64,000 nt of DNA from Planctomycetota bacterium. Its GTDB lineage: Bacteria; Planctomycetota; UBA1135; UBA2386. The translations under genes and the position numbers were made by a program. The stretch covers positions 1-64,000 of the forward strand of contig JANQJF010000016.1 of assembly GCA_028281765.1 (NCBI GenBank). The letters run 5' to 3'. Positions 36,549 to 47,406 of the stretch are shown here, piece by piece. Position 1 is the first letter of the stretch. Each line of letters starts with the position of its first letter. Under the pieces are notes generated by a model that was not told where the DNA came from, made no database searches, and was given only the letters and a program-made list of their open reading frames with translations.

Positions 36549-37166
36549 TCACTCCGGCAGCTCGTCGCGATTCGTCACGATCTTGTCGATCAGACCGTAA
36601 TCGAGAGCTTCCTTGCTGTTCAGCCAGAAGTCCCGACGCGCGTCTTCGAGGACCCGCTCCGGGTCCTGGCCGCACGACTGCGCGATGATCGCGATGTAGC
36701 GTTCGCGCAGCTTGATGACTTCCTTCGCCGTGATGTCGAGGTCCGAAGCCGTGCCCTGGCCGGCCGTCGACGGCTGGTGGACCATGAAGCGGCTCTCGGG
36801 CATCGCGAAGCGGTTGCCCTTCTCGGCGGCCAGGTGCACGAGGATGCCGGCCGAGGCACAGAGCCCGTTGACGACCGTGCGAACCGGCGGCTCGACGAAG
36901 CGGAGGATGTCGTAGATCGCGAAGCCCGAGTCGGCGGAGCCGCCCGGCGAGTTGATCAGCACCGTGATCGGGCGCTCGCGGTCCATCCGCTCCATGACCA
37001 TCAGGCGGGTCGTGACCTTCTCGGCCAGCTCGTCGGTGATCGGCCCGGTGACCATCAGGGTCCGGGACTCGACGAGGTGGCGTTCGAGGAACGGGATGCG
37101 CGGCGCGGCGTCGTCGCCGCGGGAGTCGTCATCGAGGCGCACCGGGCGCCGCGGGTGGTTGTCCAT
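36549..37166 (-). CDS. clpP: ATP-dependent Clp protease proteolytic subunit
   Basis: A 205-residue serine peptidase that forms a tetradecameric chamber with ClpX/ClpA. Triad: S105 in GLCASAG, H130 in SRFMVHQP and D179 in RRDFW; the oxyanion stretch INSPGGSADSG is canonical. The nucleophile motif is ASAG where most ClpPs have ASMG. The N-terminus is longer and Asp/Arg-rich (MDNHPRRPVRLDDDSRGDD). No tig or clpX is adjacent; in this window it stands alone, with a 520-base gap upstream. Confidence 0.92.
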   Translation of the reverse strand: MDNHPRRPVRLDDDSRGDDAAPRIPFLERHLVESRTLMVTGPITDELAEKVTTRLMVMERMDRERPITVLINSPGGSADSGFAIYDILRFVEPPVRTVVNGLCASAGILVHLAAEKGNRFAMPESRFMVHQPSTAGQGTASDLDITAKEVIKLRERYIAIIAQSCGQDPERVLEDARRDFWLNSKEALDYGLIDKIVTNRDELPE

Positions 37167-37687
37167 GATGATCGGTGGGGTTGCGTGTCCGGGGCGCGGC
37201 TGCGCCCACTACAGTTCTTTCGGACGGTGCTCGGTCTACGTTTAGTGCGGATCGGCCCGGATTGGCCGAAAGTCGCCGTGGCGTGGGCCGCAGCGTTCCG
37301 GCTTAGTGCAGGCCCCGCCCAGATGCAAGAATTGCCGTCAGGGCCTCCTGAGGCGCTCCAGGGCCAAAAAATGTCGTGTCTGGGTTGATCACCCGTTCGG
37401 TCCGGGGTAGCGTCCCGGAAGCACGGAGCCTCTCGGGTTTCGCGCCATTTCGACCTGGGTTCGCCGGCTCGACACCGGTTCACACAACCCCCGGTTGCCC
37501 GCCTGTGCTGACTCGCCGTCAGACTTCCAAGGTGGGCTCGACGAAGTTTCGCAGGGAAATCCCAGCCCCCATTCTCGCGCGGGATCTATCTCGTCGATCG
37601 GGTCCTGGCACCTCATCAACCTAGGCACTCTGAGCGCAGTATTCCCAACCCGTCGGGTTGGCGACTGACCAATGTCCGGGACTTCTC
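37167..37687. other. 520-base intergenic region between clpP and rho
   Basis: No ORF in here looks coding. A candidate rho promoter is TTGATC (37385-37390), 17 bases, TAGCGT (37408-37413). C-rich stretches between 37450 and 37520 could act as rut-like RNA for Rho autoregulation, which is inference. A CCAACCC/GGGTTGG hairpin (37645-37661) lies 26 bases before the rho ATG. I found no tRNA, SRP RNA or tmRNA match. Confidence 0.4.
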
Positions 37688-38986
37688 ATGAGCAGTAATG
37701 AGCGTTCGCCCCAAGAGGGTGGCGGCGGCGGTGGCGGTGGCAACTGGCGTCGCAAGCGGCGTCGCCGGGGACGCGGCGGCAGGAACAACAGCGGGGGCGG
37801 AGGCGGTGGCGGCAACGCCGTGCAGATCCCCGAGATCGAGGGCGAGATCGAAGAGGTCAGCGGTGTCCTCGACCTGCACAAGGACGGCAGCGGCTTCCTG
37901 CGCCAGGCCCGCCACAGCTATATGGCCGACGAGTATGGCCACGATGACATTGCGGTGCCGGCCGCGCTGGTTCGCCAGCACCGGATGATGGAAGGGAGCG
38001 AGATCCACGGCTCCGGCGGGATCCCGAAGAAGGGCTTCGCCAAGCGCCTGACGATCTCCGAGGTCGCCACGATCGACGGCATGACGCCGGACGAGTCGAA
38101 GGAGCGTCGCCTCTTCAAGGAGCTCACGGTCGTCGATCCGGAGCCGATGCTGTCGCTCGCGACCCAAGACGACGCCGACGTCAGCCTTCGCATCGTCGAC
38201 CTGCTGTGCCCGATTGGCCGCGGTCAGCGTGGTCTGATCGTCGCGCCGCCGCGCTCCGGCAAGACCGTGCTGATGCAGAAGATTTGCCACGCGCTCGCCG
38301 AGAACTACCCCGACCTCTACATGATCATCCTGCTGATCGACGAGAGGCCGGAAGAGGCGACGGGATGGCGACGCAGCGTCGAGGGTGAGAACCGCGAGGT
38401 GCTCGTGTCGACGCTCGACGAAGGCCCGAAGCACCACATCAAGATCGCCGAGATGGCGTTGAAGCGCGCTCAGCGCATGGTCGAGGGGGGGCGTGACGTC
38501 GTCATCCTGCTCGACTCGATCACCCGTCTCACCCGCGCCTACAACTCCGACATGGGTGGCCGCGGTGGCCACACGATGTCTGGTGGCATCGGTGCCAAGG
38601 TGCTCGAGCACCCGAAGAAGTTCTTCGGTGCGGCCCGCAACTGCGAGGAGGGCGGCTCCCTGACGATCCTCGCGACGACTCTCGTCGACACCGGTTCGCG
38701 GATGGACCAGGTGATCTTCGAAGAGTTCAAAGGCACCGGAAACATGGAGCTGGTGCTCAACCGCCAGCTCGCGGAACGCCGCGTGTTCCCGGCGATCGAC
38801 ATCGAGATGTCGGGCACCCGCAAGGAGGAGCTGCTGCTGCCCGAGAGCGTCATCAACAGCATCTACACGCTGCGGCGTGTGCTCGCTCGGATGTCGCCGC
38901 TCGACAGCATGCCGCTCCTGATCGATCGCCTCGAGAAGACGTCGACAAACACGGAGTTCCTGAACTCGTTCCGCGTGGACGACTGA
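37688..38986 (+). CDS. rho: Transcription termination factor Rho with Gly/Arg-rich N-terminus
   Basis: 432 residues from ATG 37688; a TTG ten codons upstream lies inside a hairpin and is less likely. The RNA-binding cold-shock-like domain ([20 protein letters not shown], 58-77) and the hexameric ATPase follow: P-loop APPRSGKT (186-193), [21 protein letters not shown] and [20 protein letters not shown]. Before them, instead of the usual Rho_N helical bundle, residues 10-45 are Gly runs and an Arg-rich block ([16 protein letters not shown]). This may add RNA affinity or drive condensation, as low-complexity insertions do in some other Rho proteins. Confidence 0.95.
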   Translation: MSSNERSPQEGGGGGGGGNWRRKRRRRGRGGRNNSGGGGGGGNAVQIPEIEGEIEEVSGVLDLHKDGSGFLRQARHSYMADEYGHDDIAVPAALVRQHRMMEGSEIHGSGGIPKKGFAKRLTISEVATIDGMTPDESKERRLFKELTVVDPEPMLSLATQDDADVSLRIVDLLCPIGRGQRGLIVAPPRSGKTVLMQKICHALAENYPDLYMIILLIDERPEEATGWRRSVEGENREVLVSTLDEGPKHHIKIAEMALKRAQRMVEGGRDVVILLDSITRLTRAYNSDMGGRGGHTMSGGIGAKVLEHPKKFFGAARNCEEGGSLTILATTLVDTGSRMDQVIFEEFKGTGNMELVLNRQLAERRVFPAIDIEMSGTRKEELLLPESVINSIYTLRRVLARMSPLDSMPLLIDRLEKTSTNTEFLNSFRVDD

Positions 38987-38996
38987 CCCTCAAGGG

Positions 38997-39015
38997 GGGC
39001 TCCGGCGCCGGTGCC
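38997..39015 (+). terminator. Weak terminator-like hairpin after rho
   Basis: GGGC (38997-39000) pairs with GCCC (39012-39015), enclosing a CCGGCGCCGG palindrome; TCTTCCCCT follows. It lies in the 68-base gap before the ABC operon. Confidence 0.35.
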
Positions 39016-39054
39016 CTCTTCCCCTCGACCCACTGACCCATCCCTCGATTCATC

Positions 39055-40006
<952 letters not shown>

Positions 40007-40014
<8 letters not shown>

Positions 40015-40741
40015 GGCAGCCATTGTCCTGCGCCGCGAACTGCGCAGCTACTTCGTCTCGCCGATCGCGTACGTCTTCGGCGTGTTGTTCCTCGGCGTCC
40101 AGCTCTACTTCGCGACCGCGGGTTGGGAAGACGGCGGGCAGGCTTCGGCCGCCGCGTTCTTCCAGCTGATGTCGTATCTGTTCCTGCTGTTCCTCCCGGC
40201 GCTGACGATGCGTCTATGGGCGGAAGAGCGGAAGCTCGGCACGCTCGAGCTGCTGATGACGTTCCCGGTCAAGGTCTCGCACCTGATCGCCGGGAAGTTC
40301 TTCGCCGCAGTCGCGTTCCTCGCACTCATCCTGCTCCTGACGCTGGGTGTGCCGATCACGCTCGCGACGTATGGCAACCTCGACTGGGGGCCGGTGATCG
40401 GGGCCTACGCGGCGACGATTCTCATGGCCAGTGCCTATCTCGCGGTCGGCATGTTCTGGTCGAGCATGACGCGGGACCAGATCGTCGCGATGCTGCTGAC
40501 GCTCGTCACGCTCGCCGCGCTATTCCTGCTCGGCTTCCCGCTGTTCCTCGCGTTCGTCACGGAGTGGGGCATCCCCGCTTGGTTCGTCGACCTGCTCGAG
40601 GGCATCAGCCCGTTCCGCTACTTCGTCAGCATCCTGCGCGGTGTCGTCGATACGCGGGACATCGTCTACTACCTCTGTTTCTGTGGGTTCTTCCTGTATG
40701 CCAACTACCTCGTGCTGCAGGGGAGGCGCGTGAAGGGATGA
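40007..40741 (+). CDS. ABC-2 type transport permease (GldF-like)
   Basis: 244 residues with six hydrophobic segments and the ABC-2 start (RRELRSYFVSPIAYVFGVLF). Contains GISPFRYFVSILRGVVDTRD near the end, typical for the family. ATG overlap with the ATPase gene and ATGA overlap with the next gene indicate one transcript. Confidence 0.85.
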
Positions 40742-42861
40742 TCACACCACGCAACAGCGCGCGCGACTCGCGCGGCGGCTACGTCTTGGGCGTCGCGATT
40801 CAGGTCGTGCTCGTCGTTCTCATCCTCATCATGGTCGTGTTCCTCGCGTCGCGCATGCGCATGCGGCTCGACCTGACCGAGGAGAAGCTCTACACGCTCA
40901 CCGACTCGACGAAGCGAGTCTTGGGCAAGCTCGACGACCGTCTGCTGATCGAGGCCTACTTCAGCCCGGACAACCAGCTGTCGGGGCAGATCGCGGACGC
41001 GCGTCGCGCGCTGCGCAACCTGCTCGACGAGTACGTCCAAAACAGCCGCGGCCGCGTGATCGTCCAGTATCTCGACCCGCACTCGGACGAGGACATCCGC
41101 CAGAAGGCGCAGCGCATCGGCATCAAGTCGCAGACGATGAGCGACCGTGGCGACCGCACGCTCTCCTACAAGGAGCTGTGGCAGGGCGTCCGCATGCGCT
41201 ACGGCGGCAAGAAGCAGAAGACGATTCCGTACCTCGCGCCGGCGATCGTGCCGTTTGCCTATGAGGCCGCGCTCACGCCCGCCGTCAAGGCGCTGACCGT
41301 CACCGAGAAGCCCAAGATCGGCTTCGTCTCGCAGCCCGCGCCGCCCGCCGGCGGGGGCCAGCCCGGCGCGGACTTCCGCGCGCTGCGCGAGCTCGCCGAG
41401 ATCAAGGACCAGTACGACATCGTCGCGCACCCGCTCTCGAACGGCGCCCTGATCCCGGACGACATCGAGACGCTGATGGTCGTGCGGCCGAAGGACCTGA
41501 CCGACCGCCAGAAGTACGTGCTCGACCAGTTCCTACTGCGCGGGGGTCGCCTCGTCGTCTTCGCGGACGTCGACGACTACTCGATCGGGCAGCAGCGCAT
41601 GTTCAACCGCCGGGTCATGGCCTACGACGCGCGCGAGTCGAAGGAGAAGTTCCTCGACCAGCTGCTGTCGTACGGCGTCGATGTCGGCACCGATATCCTG
41701 CTCGACGGGCAGCAGCAGGCCGCCGAGGGCTTCGCGATCATGCGTCGTACGCAGTTCGGGATCCCGGCGATGGAGCGGTTGTTCTACCCGTATTGGTTCC
41801 ACCCGATGCCAGTCGACTGGGCCGATTACGCTGACCAGTTGGCGAAGGGTGACGACGGCAACGTCGACGAGGCGCTCGCGGACAACTACCGCGAATCCTT
41901 CAAGCCGGGCGTCTCCGAGGCGGCCAAGGTGATTGGCGCGCCGGGCTTCTACTGGCCCTGCGCGGTGGATCTCGCCGAAGAGATGCCCGCGGGCGTCACC
42001 GGTGAAGTCTTGCTCCGCAGCTCGCCGCTCGCGCTCGAGCAGGCGCCGCCGCAGAACCTCAACCCAACCGGGCGTGGTCGCACCCCGGGTCAGCAGCAGG
42101 CCGACTACTTCAAGTTCCGTCAGGACCTGGTCGCGCGGTTCGAGAGCGAGCCCCGCAAGCAGTACGGCCTCATGGTCGAGGTGAAGGGCGACTTCACGTC
42201 GTTCTGGAAGGGCAAGAAGGCACCGCTGTCGCCCGAAGCCCAGGCCGCCCTCGACGCGCAGAAGAAGAAGGAAGCCGAGGCCGAAGCCGAGGATCCGCTG
42301 AACAAGGAAGTCGGCGAGGACCCGGTCAAGGACGGCGAAGAGAAGCCGGCGAAGGACGACGACGAGAACAAGCCTGCCGGCGAGGACCGCTTCAAGCCCG
42401 AGGAGGTCGGCCCGCCGGTCGCGCCTGGTGACGAGGCGCAGGACGCGGAGATCCCGACCGAGGACGTCCTCGAGAAGTCGGCCGCCCCGGGTCGTTTGAT
42501 CGTGATCGGCGACAGCGACTGCATCCGCGACGACATCGTCAGTGGTGCCTACGCGCGCACCGGTGGTCCCTACAGTCGGACCGGCGGGCGCTTCTTCGTC
42601 AACATGCTCGACTGGCTCGCCGAAGACCAAGACCTGTTCGATCTGCGCAACAAGATCGGCGTCGATCGCACGCTGCGCTTCTCAGGCGGCGACGAAGACG
42701 CGACCGGCGCGCAGTCGGTCGACCAGGTCCGCAGCAAGCAGTTCTGGGTGCGGGCCCTCAACATCGGTATCCCGCCCTTCCTCCTCCTCGTCTTCGGGCT
42801 CGTCGTCTTCGTGCGACGCCGCATGGCGAAGAAGACCTTCATCGATAGCCTCGGGAGCTGA
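40738..42861 (+). CDS. Gldg-family ABC transporter auxiliary protein
   Basis: 707 residues from ATG 40738 (ATGA overlap). A membrane anchor (about 17-40) is followed by LTEEKLYTLTDSTKRVLGKL and then the long exported Gldg/IFT52-like domain (RALRNLLDEYVQNSRGRVIV, VVRPKDLTDRQKYVLDQFLL and RGGRLVVFADVDD). A Lys/Glu/Asp-rich linker (about 500-570) and RLIVIGDSDCIRDD precede a C-terminal membrane segment (about 680-698) with a cytoplasmic Arg/Lys tail. Pairs with the ATPase and permease before it. Confidence 0.8.
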   Translation: MITPRNSARDSRGGYVLGVAIQVVLVVLILIMVVFLASRMRMRLDLTEEKLYTLTDSTKRVLGKLDDRLLIEAYFSPDNQLSGQIADARRALRNLLDEYVQNSRGRVIVQYLDPHSDEDIRQKAQRIGIKSQTMSDRGDRTLSYKELWQGVRMRYGGKKQKTIPYLAPAIVPFAYEAALTPAVKALTVTEKPKIGFVSQPAPPAGGGQPGADFRALRELAEIKDQYDIVAHPLSNGALIPDDIETLMVVRPKDLTDRQKYVLDQFLLRGGRLVVFADVDDYSIGQQRMFNRRVMAYDARESKEKFLDQLLSYGVDVGTDILLDGQQQAAEGFAIMRRTQFGIPAMERLFYPYWFHPMPVDWADYADQLAKGDDGNVDEALADNYRESFKPGVSEAAKVIGAPGFYWPCAVDLAEEMPAGVTGEVLLRSSPLALEQAPPQNLNPTGRGRTPGQQQADYFKFRQDLVARFESEPRKQYGLMVEVKGDFTSFWKGKKAPLSPEAQAALDAQKKKEAEAEAEDPLNKEVGEDPVKDGEEKPAKDDDENKPAGEDRFKPEEVGPPVAPGDEAQDAEIPTEDVLEKSAAPGRLIVIGDSDCIRDDIVSGAYARTGGPYSRTGGRFFVNMLDWLAEDQDLFDLRNKIGVDRTLRFSGGDEDATGAQSVDQVRSKQFWVRALNIGIPPFLLLVFGLVVFVRRRMAKKTFIDSLGS

Positions 42862-42864
42862 CAG

Positions 42865-44001
42865 ATGCGTACCAACCTCATCCTGGCCGGCATCGCGGCC
42901 GCGCTCGCGGTGCCGACGTATTGCACGATCGAAGCTGAACGCGCGACGTTCACCGTCTACGACGACGTCCCGCGTCTGTTCGATGGCTTCAACCCGGAGA
43001 CGATCGCGCGGATCGACATCCATCAGGTCAAGCGCGACGACAAGGGCGAGATCGTCAAGGGTCGCAACGACAAGCCCGAGAGCGAGATGCTTCGCCTGCA
43101 GAAGGCCGGCGGCAACTGGGTCATGGGACAGGGCTCGAAGATCGTCGGTGCCCCCGTCAAGGAAGATTCGGTCGTCACCCACGTGCTGCAGCACATGGAG
43201 CAGATCCGTCGTGACGAGGATGCGCTGATCGAAGTGAACGCGTCGGACGAGAAGCTCGAGGAGTTCGAGCTGACCGAAGAGACCGGCATGTTCATCGAGT
43301 GCTACGACGCGCAGAACCGTCCGGTCGCGATGCTCGTCAAGGGCAAGAGCGCGCATGACGCGAAGGCGGGGCAGAGCGCGGTGCGCGGCCACTTCGTGCG
43401 CGTGAAGGACCGCAAGGACGTGATCCTCTACGAGCAGGACTACTGGAAGGTCTTGTTCGACAACAACCAGTGGATCGAGCGCGTCGTGATCCCGCGCGAG
43501 GACGTCGCCAAGATCGTCTCGATGCGGATCAAGAACGCGCACGGCGAGACCGAGTTCTACAAGGACAAGGCCGCCGACGTGGCCTGGAAGCTCAAGGAAG
43601 GTCCGGAGGGCGTTGGCGCCGTTCGGCAGCAAGAGGTCAACGCCAAGATCTCCCAGATCGCGCGCGCGACCGTGATGCAGTACCTGCAGCCGCTGCCGCG
43701 CGGACCCCGCGCCGCGATGACGCTGCAGCAGCTCGGACTCTCGGCCCCCGAGAACTCCGCCGTCATCAAGCTCGAGGACGGCACCGAGCACACGATCTCG
43801 ATTGGCTCGAAGATGACCGACAAGAACGAGCACCACGCGCAGTTCTCGAAGCTGCCGTTCGTCGTCACGGTCGCCGATTGGGTCAAGAAGCCCTTTGAGT
43901 TCGATCCGCTCGACCTGTTCGATCCGTCCGCCGAGTCGGTCCAGCCCAAGGACGACCAGCCCAAGGACGACAAGGCTCCCAAAGAGGACGGCAACAAGTA
44001 A
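42865..44001 (+). CDS. DUF4340-family exported protein
   Basis: 378 residues with an N-terminal signal or anchor (MRTNLILAGIAAALAVPTYC). The body has the DUF4340 look: repeated strand-helix units, each opening with a sentence such as GFNPETIARIDIHQVKRDD or REDVAKIVSMRIKNAHGETE. The tail is Lys/Asp-rich. DUF4340 proteins are regularly encoded directly after Gldg ABC genes, as here (three-base gap), and are probably part of the same envelope complex. Function unknown. Confidence 0.75.
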   Translation: MRTNLILAGIAAALAVPTYCTIEAERATFTVYDDVPRLFDGFNPETIARIDIHQVKRDDKGEIVKGRNDKPESEMLRLQKAGGNWVMGQGSKIVGAPVKEDSVVTHVLQHMEQIRRDEDALIEVNASDEKLEEFELTEETGMFIECYDAQNRPVAMLVKGKSAHDAKAGQSAVRGHFVRVKDRKDVILYEQDYWKVLFDNNQWIERVVIPREDVAKIVSMRIKNAHGETEFYKDKAADVAWKLKEGPEGVGAVRQQEVNAKISQIARATVMQYLQPLPRGPRAAMTLQQLGLSAPENSAVIKLEDGTEHTISIGSKMTDKNEHHAQFSKLPFVVTVADWVKKPFEFDPLDLFDPSAESVQPKDDQPKDDKAPKEDGNK

Positions 44002-44010
44002 CATCGCCGC

Positions 44011-44964
44011 GTGGTCGGCCGAGACAGCAACTCCGGCGTCGCGGCCTTCGTGCGACGCCTGGATCGGTGGCATCGCCTCGCGGCGGTGGCCGCCGCGCTC
44101 GCAGCGCACGCGGTCGTCGTGATCGCGCTGCTCTGGATCCTCGACGAACTCGTGCCGCGATGGTCGTCACCGGTCTCATGGGTCGCGGTCGTGTGGCTTT
44201 CCGCGTTCGCCGTGCTGCACTGGCGCTGGAGCGGGGTCTCCGTCGACGTCCTCGATCGCCGGTTCGGCCTGCACGACGCGCTGCGCACCTGGACCGGTGG
44301 CGTCGCCCTCGGTCCGATGCGGGACTGGCTCGAGCGCGATCTCGGGGCCCGGATCGCCGGCCTGTCGCCGTCGCGCCAGTGGAAGCCCGTGCGGCAACGC
44401 CTGCGGCCGCTGCGTGTCCTGGTGCCCCTGCTGCTCGCCCTGATCATCCTGCGATCGCTCGCGCCCGATGGCGACCTGAACGCGGGGCTCGGCGGCGGGG
44501 GCGGTGGCGCGGCGGGCGGCGCGGCCGGCGGCACGACGTCGAGCGACGACCCGCCCGAGTCTCCGCCGGACTCTCCGGACACGCCGCCGCAGGACGATCC
44601 GCCCCCGCCGCCGCCCGACGATCACCCCGAGGACCCGCCGCCGGACGAGCCGGATCCTCCGGGCGCGCCCGAGGACCTGATCGACGAGCGTCCGAATCAG
44701 GACGAGTTCGTGCTGCCGCACTTCGTCGGGGACGGCCCCTCTCGGACCGAACAGGCGCACGTTGCCGACGTCGGATCCGGCGGCACGAAGCCTCCGCCGA
44801 CGCAGCGGGATCCGACGGGGCAGCCGAACGAGGATCCGCCGCCACCCGAGATTGCGGAGTTCGACCGTGCGGCCGAGCGAGCGTTGCGCAGTCGCCACGT
44901 GCGCGAAGACGAACGGGACACGGTGCGGCGCTACTTCGAACTGCTGCGGAAGCGCGGTCGATGA
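44011..44964 (+). CDS. Membrane protein with long Pro/Asp-rich segment
   Basis: 317 residues, GTG start. Three hydrophobic segments (about 22-44, 50-68, 130-150) are followed by a Gly run and about 70 residues of Pro/Asp/Glu (PPESPPDSPDTPPQDDPPPP), then a helical charged C-terminus (EFDRAAERALRSRHVREDER). Low-complexity regions like this act as spacers through the periplasm or bind partners. It occupies the position held by small membrane proteins in other Bat-like operons, but no family was recognised. Confidence 0.6.
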   Translation: MVGRDSNSGVAAFVRRLDRWHRLAAVAAALAAHAVVVIALLWILDELVPRWSSPVSWVAVVWLSAFAVLHWRWSGVSVDVLDRRFGLHDALRTWTGGVALGPMRDWLERDLGARIAGLSPSRQWKPVRQRLRPLRVLVPLLLALIILRSLAPDGDLNAGLGGGGGGAAGGAAGGTTSSDDPPESPPDSPDTPPQDDPPPPPPDDHPEDPPPDEPDPPGAPEDLIDERPNQDEFVLPHFVGDGPSRTEQAHVADVGSGGTKPPPTQRDPTGQPNEDPPPPEIAEFDRAAERALRSRHVREDERDTVRRYFELLRKRGR

Positions 44965-45821
44965 GCGTGCTGTTTGGTCCCGAGTTCCAGGCGCTCCTGG
45001 CCGCGGCGGTGCGTCGCGTTCGTTCGCTGCGCGGCCGCAAGGACTCCGAGCTTCCGTCGCGTCGGCAGATCGGCGCGCCGCGCGGTGCGTTCGCGGGGCA
45101 CCGCCGCTACAGCTCCGGCGACGACGTCCGGCACGTCGATTGGAACGCGTACGCGCGCACCGGCGAACTCTTCGCGAAGGTGTTCGAAGAGGACGAGCGT
45201 CGCGCTCTCACGCTGCTGCTGGACTGCACTCCGAGCATGCTCGCGAGCGATCGTTACGACGGGGCGCGCCGGATGGCGGCGCTGGTTGGCGCGCTCGCAC
45301 TGGCGCGGCTCGACGGTCTCCGCGTCGTCTGTGGCAAGGACGCCGTCTACACGCTCAACGGCGCGGAGGGCGTGGGGACGCTGCTCAAGATCCTCGACGA
45401 CGTCGAGCCGGCCGTCGTCGACGCGGACGACCTCGCGCGCGTGCCGATCGATCGTGGATGGCTCGGGAGCACGTGCTGGATCTCCGACTTCGCCGAACCC
45501 GACGCGCACTCGATGGGGCTCCGCATGCTGCGCGGCGCCGGCCGCAACTGCACCGGGGTCCTGCCCGCGGTCCCAGCGGACCGCAGCCCGGACGTCGGTG
45601 GGTGGATCGAGCTGCGTGACCCCGAGACCGGGGAGATCGAACTGGTGCGCGTCGACACCGAGCTTCGCGCCGCGATCGAGTCCGAACTCGAACTCCTCGA
45701 ACGCCGGCAGGACGCGCTGTTCGCCGCCGTAGGCTATCCCTTGCTCCGGCTGCCGATTCCGGCTGCCGGCGACTTCCGATTGACGAGCTGGTTCCCCGGG
45801 CGATGGATTTCGCGGATCTGA
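44961..45821 (+). CDS. DUF58-family protein
   Basis: 286 residues from ATG 44961 (ATGA overlap). The DUF58 motif SSGDDVRHVDWNAYARTGEL (about 51-70) is followed by a von Willebrand-like fold in which LLLDCTPSMLA carries a variant DxSxS site. DUF58 proteins work with MoxR ATPases and VWA proteins in envelope stress or metal-dependent assembly. No MoxR gene is in this operon. Confidence 0.85.
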   Translation: MSVLFGPEFQALLAAAVRRVRSLRGRKDSELPSRRQIGAPRGAFAGHRRYSSGDDVRHVDWNAYARTGELFAKVFEEDERRALTLLLDCTPSMLASDRYDGARRMAALVGALALARLDGLRVVCGKDAVYTLNGAEGVGTLLKILDDVEPAVVDADDLARVPIDRGWLGSTCWISDFAEPDAHSMGLRMLRGAGRNCTGVLPAVPADRSPDVGGWIELRDPETGEIELVRVDTELRAAIESELELLERRQDALFAAVGYPLLRLPIPAAGDFRLTSWFPGRWISRI

Positions 45822-47329
45822 GTCGGCTCTGGCTGCTGCTTGCGCTGCCGCTGCTCTACTGGCTGGCGCGTCCCCCGCGTCCGCAGCAGCGCGTGGTCAC
45901 GCCGCACATGGCGCAGTGGCGCGCCGCGGTCGCGCGCACGCAGCGTCGTCCCGTGCGCTTCCGAAGGCTGCGGTTCTGGCTTCTGGTGCTCGCTGTGATC
46001 GCGCTCGTCGCGGCGTCGGCGGGGCCGAAGCTCGCGGGTCGGCCGGGCCCGCGCCGCCTGGTCGTGCTGCTCGACGAGTCCACGAGCATGCGCGCTGGCA
46101 CGGCGTGGCGGGAGGCTCGAGATGCGCTCGCCGAGGCGGTCGACGCGGTGCCCGAATACATCGACGTGCGTGTCGTCCGGTGCGGCGCGAGCGTCGACGT
46201 CGTCGATGCGTCGGACCTGGCGGTCGACGCCGATCTGCTCGGCGGTTCCGGGAGCGTGCCACCAGAGCTCGCGCAGGAGATCGCGGTCGACGGCGAGGTC
46301 GCGATGCTGACGATCACGGACGGCCTCGGTCCGTATCTCCGACCCGACGTTGGTGCGATTCGCTTCGTCGGACGGCCGCTCGCGAATCGTGCGATCGTTG
46401 CGTGCGACGTCGTCGACGGTTGGCCCGGTGCGGGGATCGAGGTGCGCGCGCGCGTGCGCGCGACGCGCGCGGGCGTTCCGGAAGAGTACGTCGTCGAACT
46501 CGATGGCGTCGAGGTGTCCCGCGGCCGGGCGATCGACGAGATCACGTTCGTCGGCGAGCGCCTGCGCGAAGGTGGGGAGCTCGCCGTGCGGCTCGTGGGC
46601 GAGGCCGACGGATTCCCGCACGACGACGCGGTGCGATTCACCCTGCCCGCGTCGCCGGCGCCGGACGTCGCGATCCTGGGTGACGCGACCGAGCGTCCCG
46701 CGTTGCTCGCAGCCGCGGAAACGCTCGCACACGTCGGCGGTGGGCGGGTCGTCGGTCCCGATGCCACGAAGGCCGGATTCGCTGTCACCGAGGGTGGGCG
46801 GCTCGAATCGCTGCCGCCACGGGCGATCCTGTTCGGCACCCGGCTCGGTGATGGCGGCGAATCCGCGGCTTCCCGAGTTGCGCCCACGCTGCTCGACTGG
46901 GACCGGGCGAGCCCGCTGCTCGCCGGCATCGACCTGTCTGAGCTGCGGATCGCCCGTGCGCTTCCCGTGGAGCGGATGCCGGCCGGTCGGACCCTCCTGC
47001 GGGGCGAATCCGGGCCGCTCGCAGTGGCCGTGGAGCGGCCCGAGGGCGCCGTCACAGTCTGCTTCGGCTTCCGTCTCGCGGACTCCAATCTGGCACTTCT
47101 GCCGGCCCTGCCTCAGGTCTTGGCCCGGGCCTACCGAGCCGCGTGGGGGAGCCGAGCCCGGCCATCCGGAGCCTCGACCAACCTGCTCAGCCCGAGCGAG
47201 TCGGAGCTGGTCGCGTCGGAGCCGCGCAAGGACCGGCCGCTACCGGACTTCGGATCGCCGGACACGCCGCTCGCGGTCCCGCTCGTGTTGCTCGCGATGC
47301 TCGCCCTCGCCCTGCGAATCCTCGCTTGA
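45803..47329 (+). CDS. BatA-like von Willebrand factor A membrane protein
   Basis: 508 residues, overlapping the DUF58 gene by 19 bases. An N-terminal BatA-type pair of membrane segments (about 5-22 and 56-74) flanks PHMAQWRAAVARTQRR. The VWA domain starts at RRLVVLLDESTSMRAG with the metal site D91-E-S93-T-S95. A large beta-rich part and a final membrane segment (about 488-505) follow. This is the last gene of the operon. Bat proteins contribute to aerotolerance in Bacteroides, but here the operon link to a Gldg exporter points to an envelope role. Confidence 0.75.
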   Translation: MDFADLSRLWLLLALPLLYWLARPPRPQQRVVTPHMAQWRAAVARTQRRPVRFRRLRFWLLVLAVIALVAASAGPKLAGRPGPRRLVVLLDESTSMRAGTAWREARDALAEAVDAVPEYIDVRVVRCGASVDVVDASDLAVDADLLGGSGSVPPELAQEIAVDGEVAMLTITDGLGPYLRPDVGAIRFVGRPLANRAIVACDVVDGWPGAGIEVRARVRATRAGVPEEYVVELDGVEVSRGRAIDEITFVGERLREGGELAVRLVGEADGFPHDDAVRFTLPASPAPDVAILGDATERPALLAAAETLAHVGGGRVVGPDATKAGFAVTEGGRLESLPPRAILFGTRLGDGGESAASRVAPTLLDWDRASPLLAGIDLSELRIARALPVERMPAGRTLLRGESGPLAVAVERPEGAVTVCFGFRLADSNLALLPALPQVLARAYRAAWGSRARPSGASTNLLSPSESELVASEPRKDRPLPDFGSPDTPLAVPLVLLAMLALALRILA

Positions 47330-47335
47330 ATTGCC

Positions 47336-47364
47336 TTGCGAGGACCCTGGTCCGGAGGTAGAAA
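47336..47364 (+). promoter_or_regulatory. Promoter of rplC
   Basis: TTGCGA (47336-47341), 17 bases, TAGAAA (47359-47364), 42 bases before the ATG. It starts six bases after the preceding gene ends, so rplC has its own transcript. Confidence 0.5.
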
Positions 47365-47406
47365 ACTGCGCCCTTTTCCGCACTTACCGCCGCTGGAGCG
47401 CAAGCG

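Noticed and set aside
37400..37480. GTCCCGGAAGCACGGAGCC resembles the SRP RNA core
   Set aside because: The SRP core needs AGGxCC-GGAA-GGxAGCAG with a symmetric loop; here the flanks do not pair that way.
37450..37490. GGGTTCGCC looked like a tRNA T-loop
   Set aside because: No complementary T-stem, acceptor stem or D-arm could be built on either strand.
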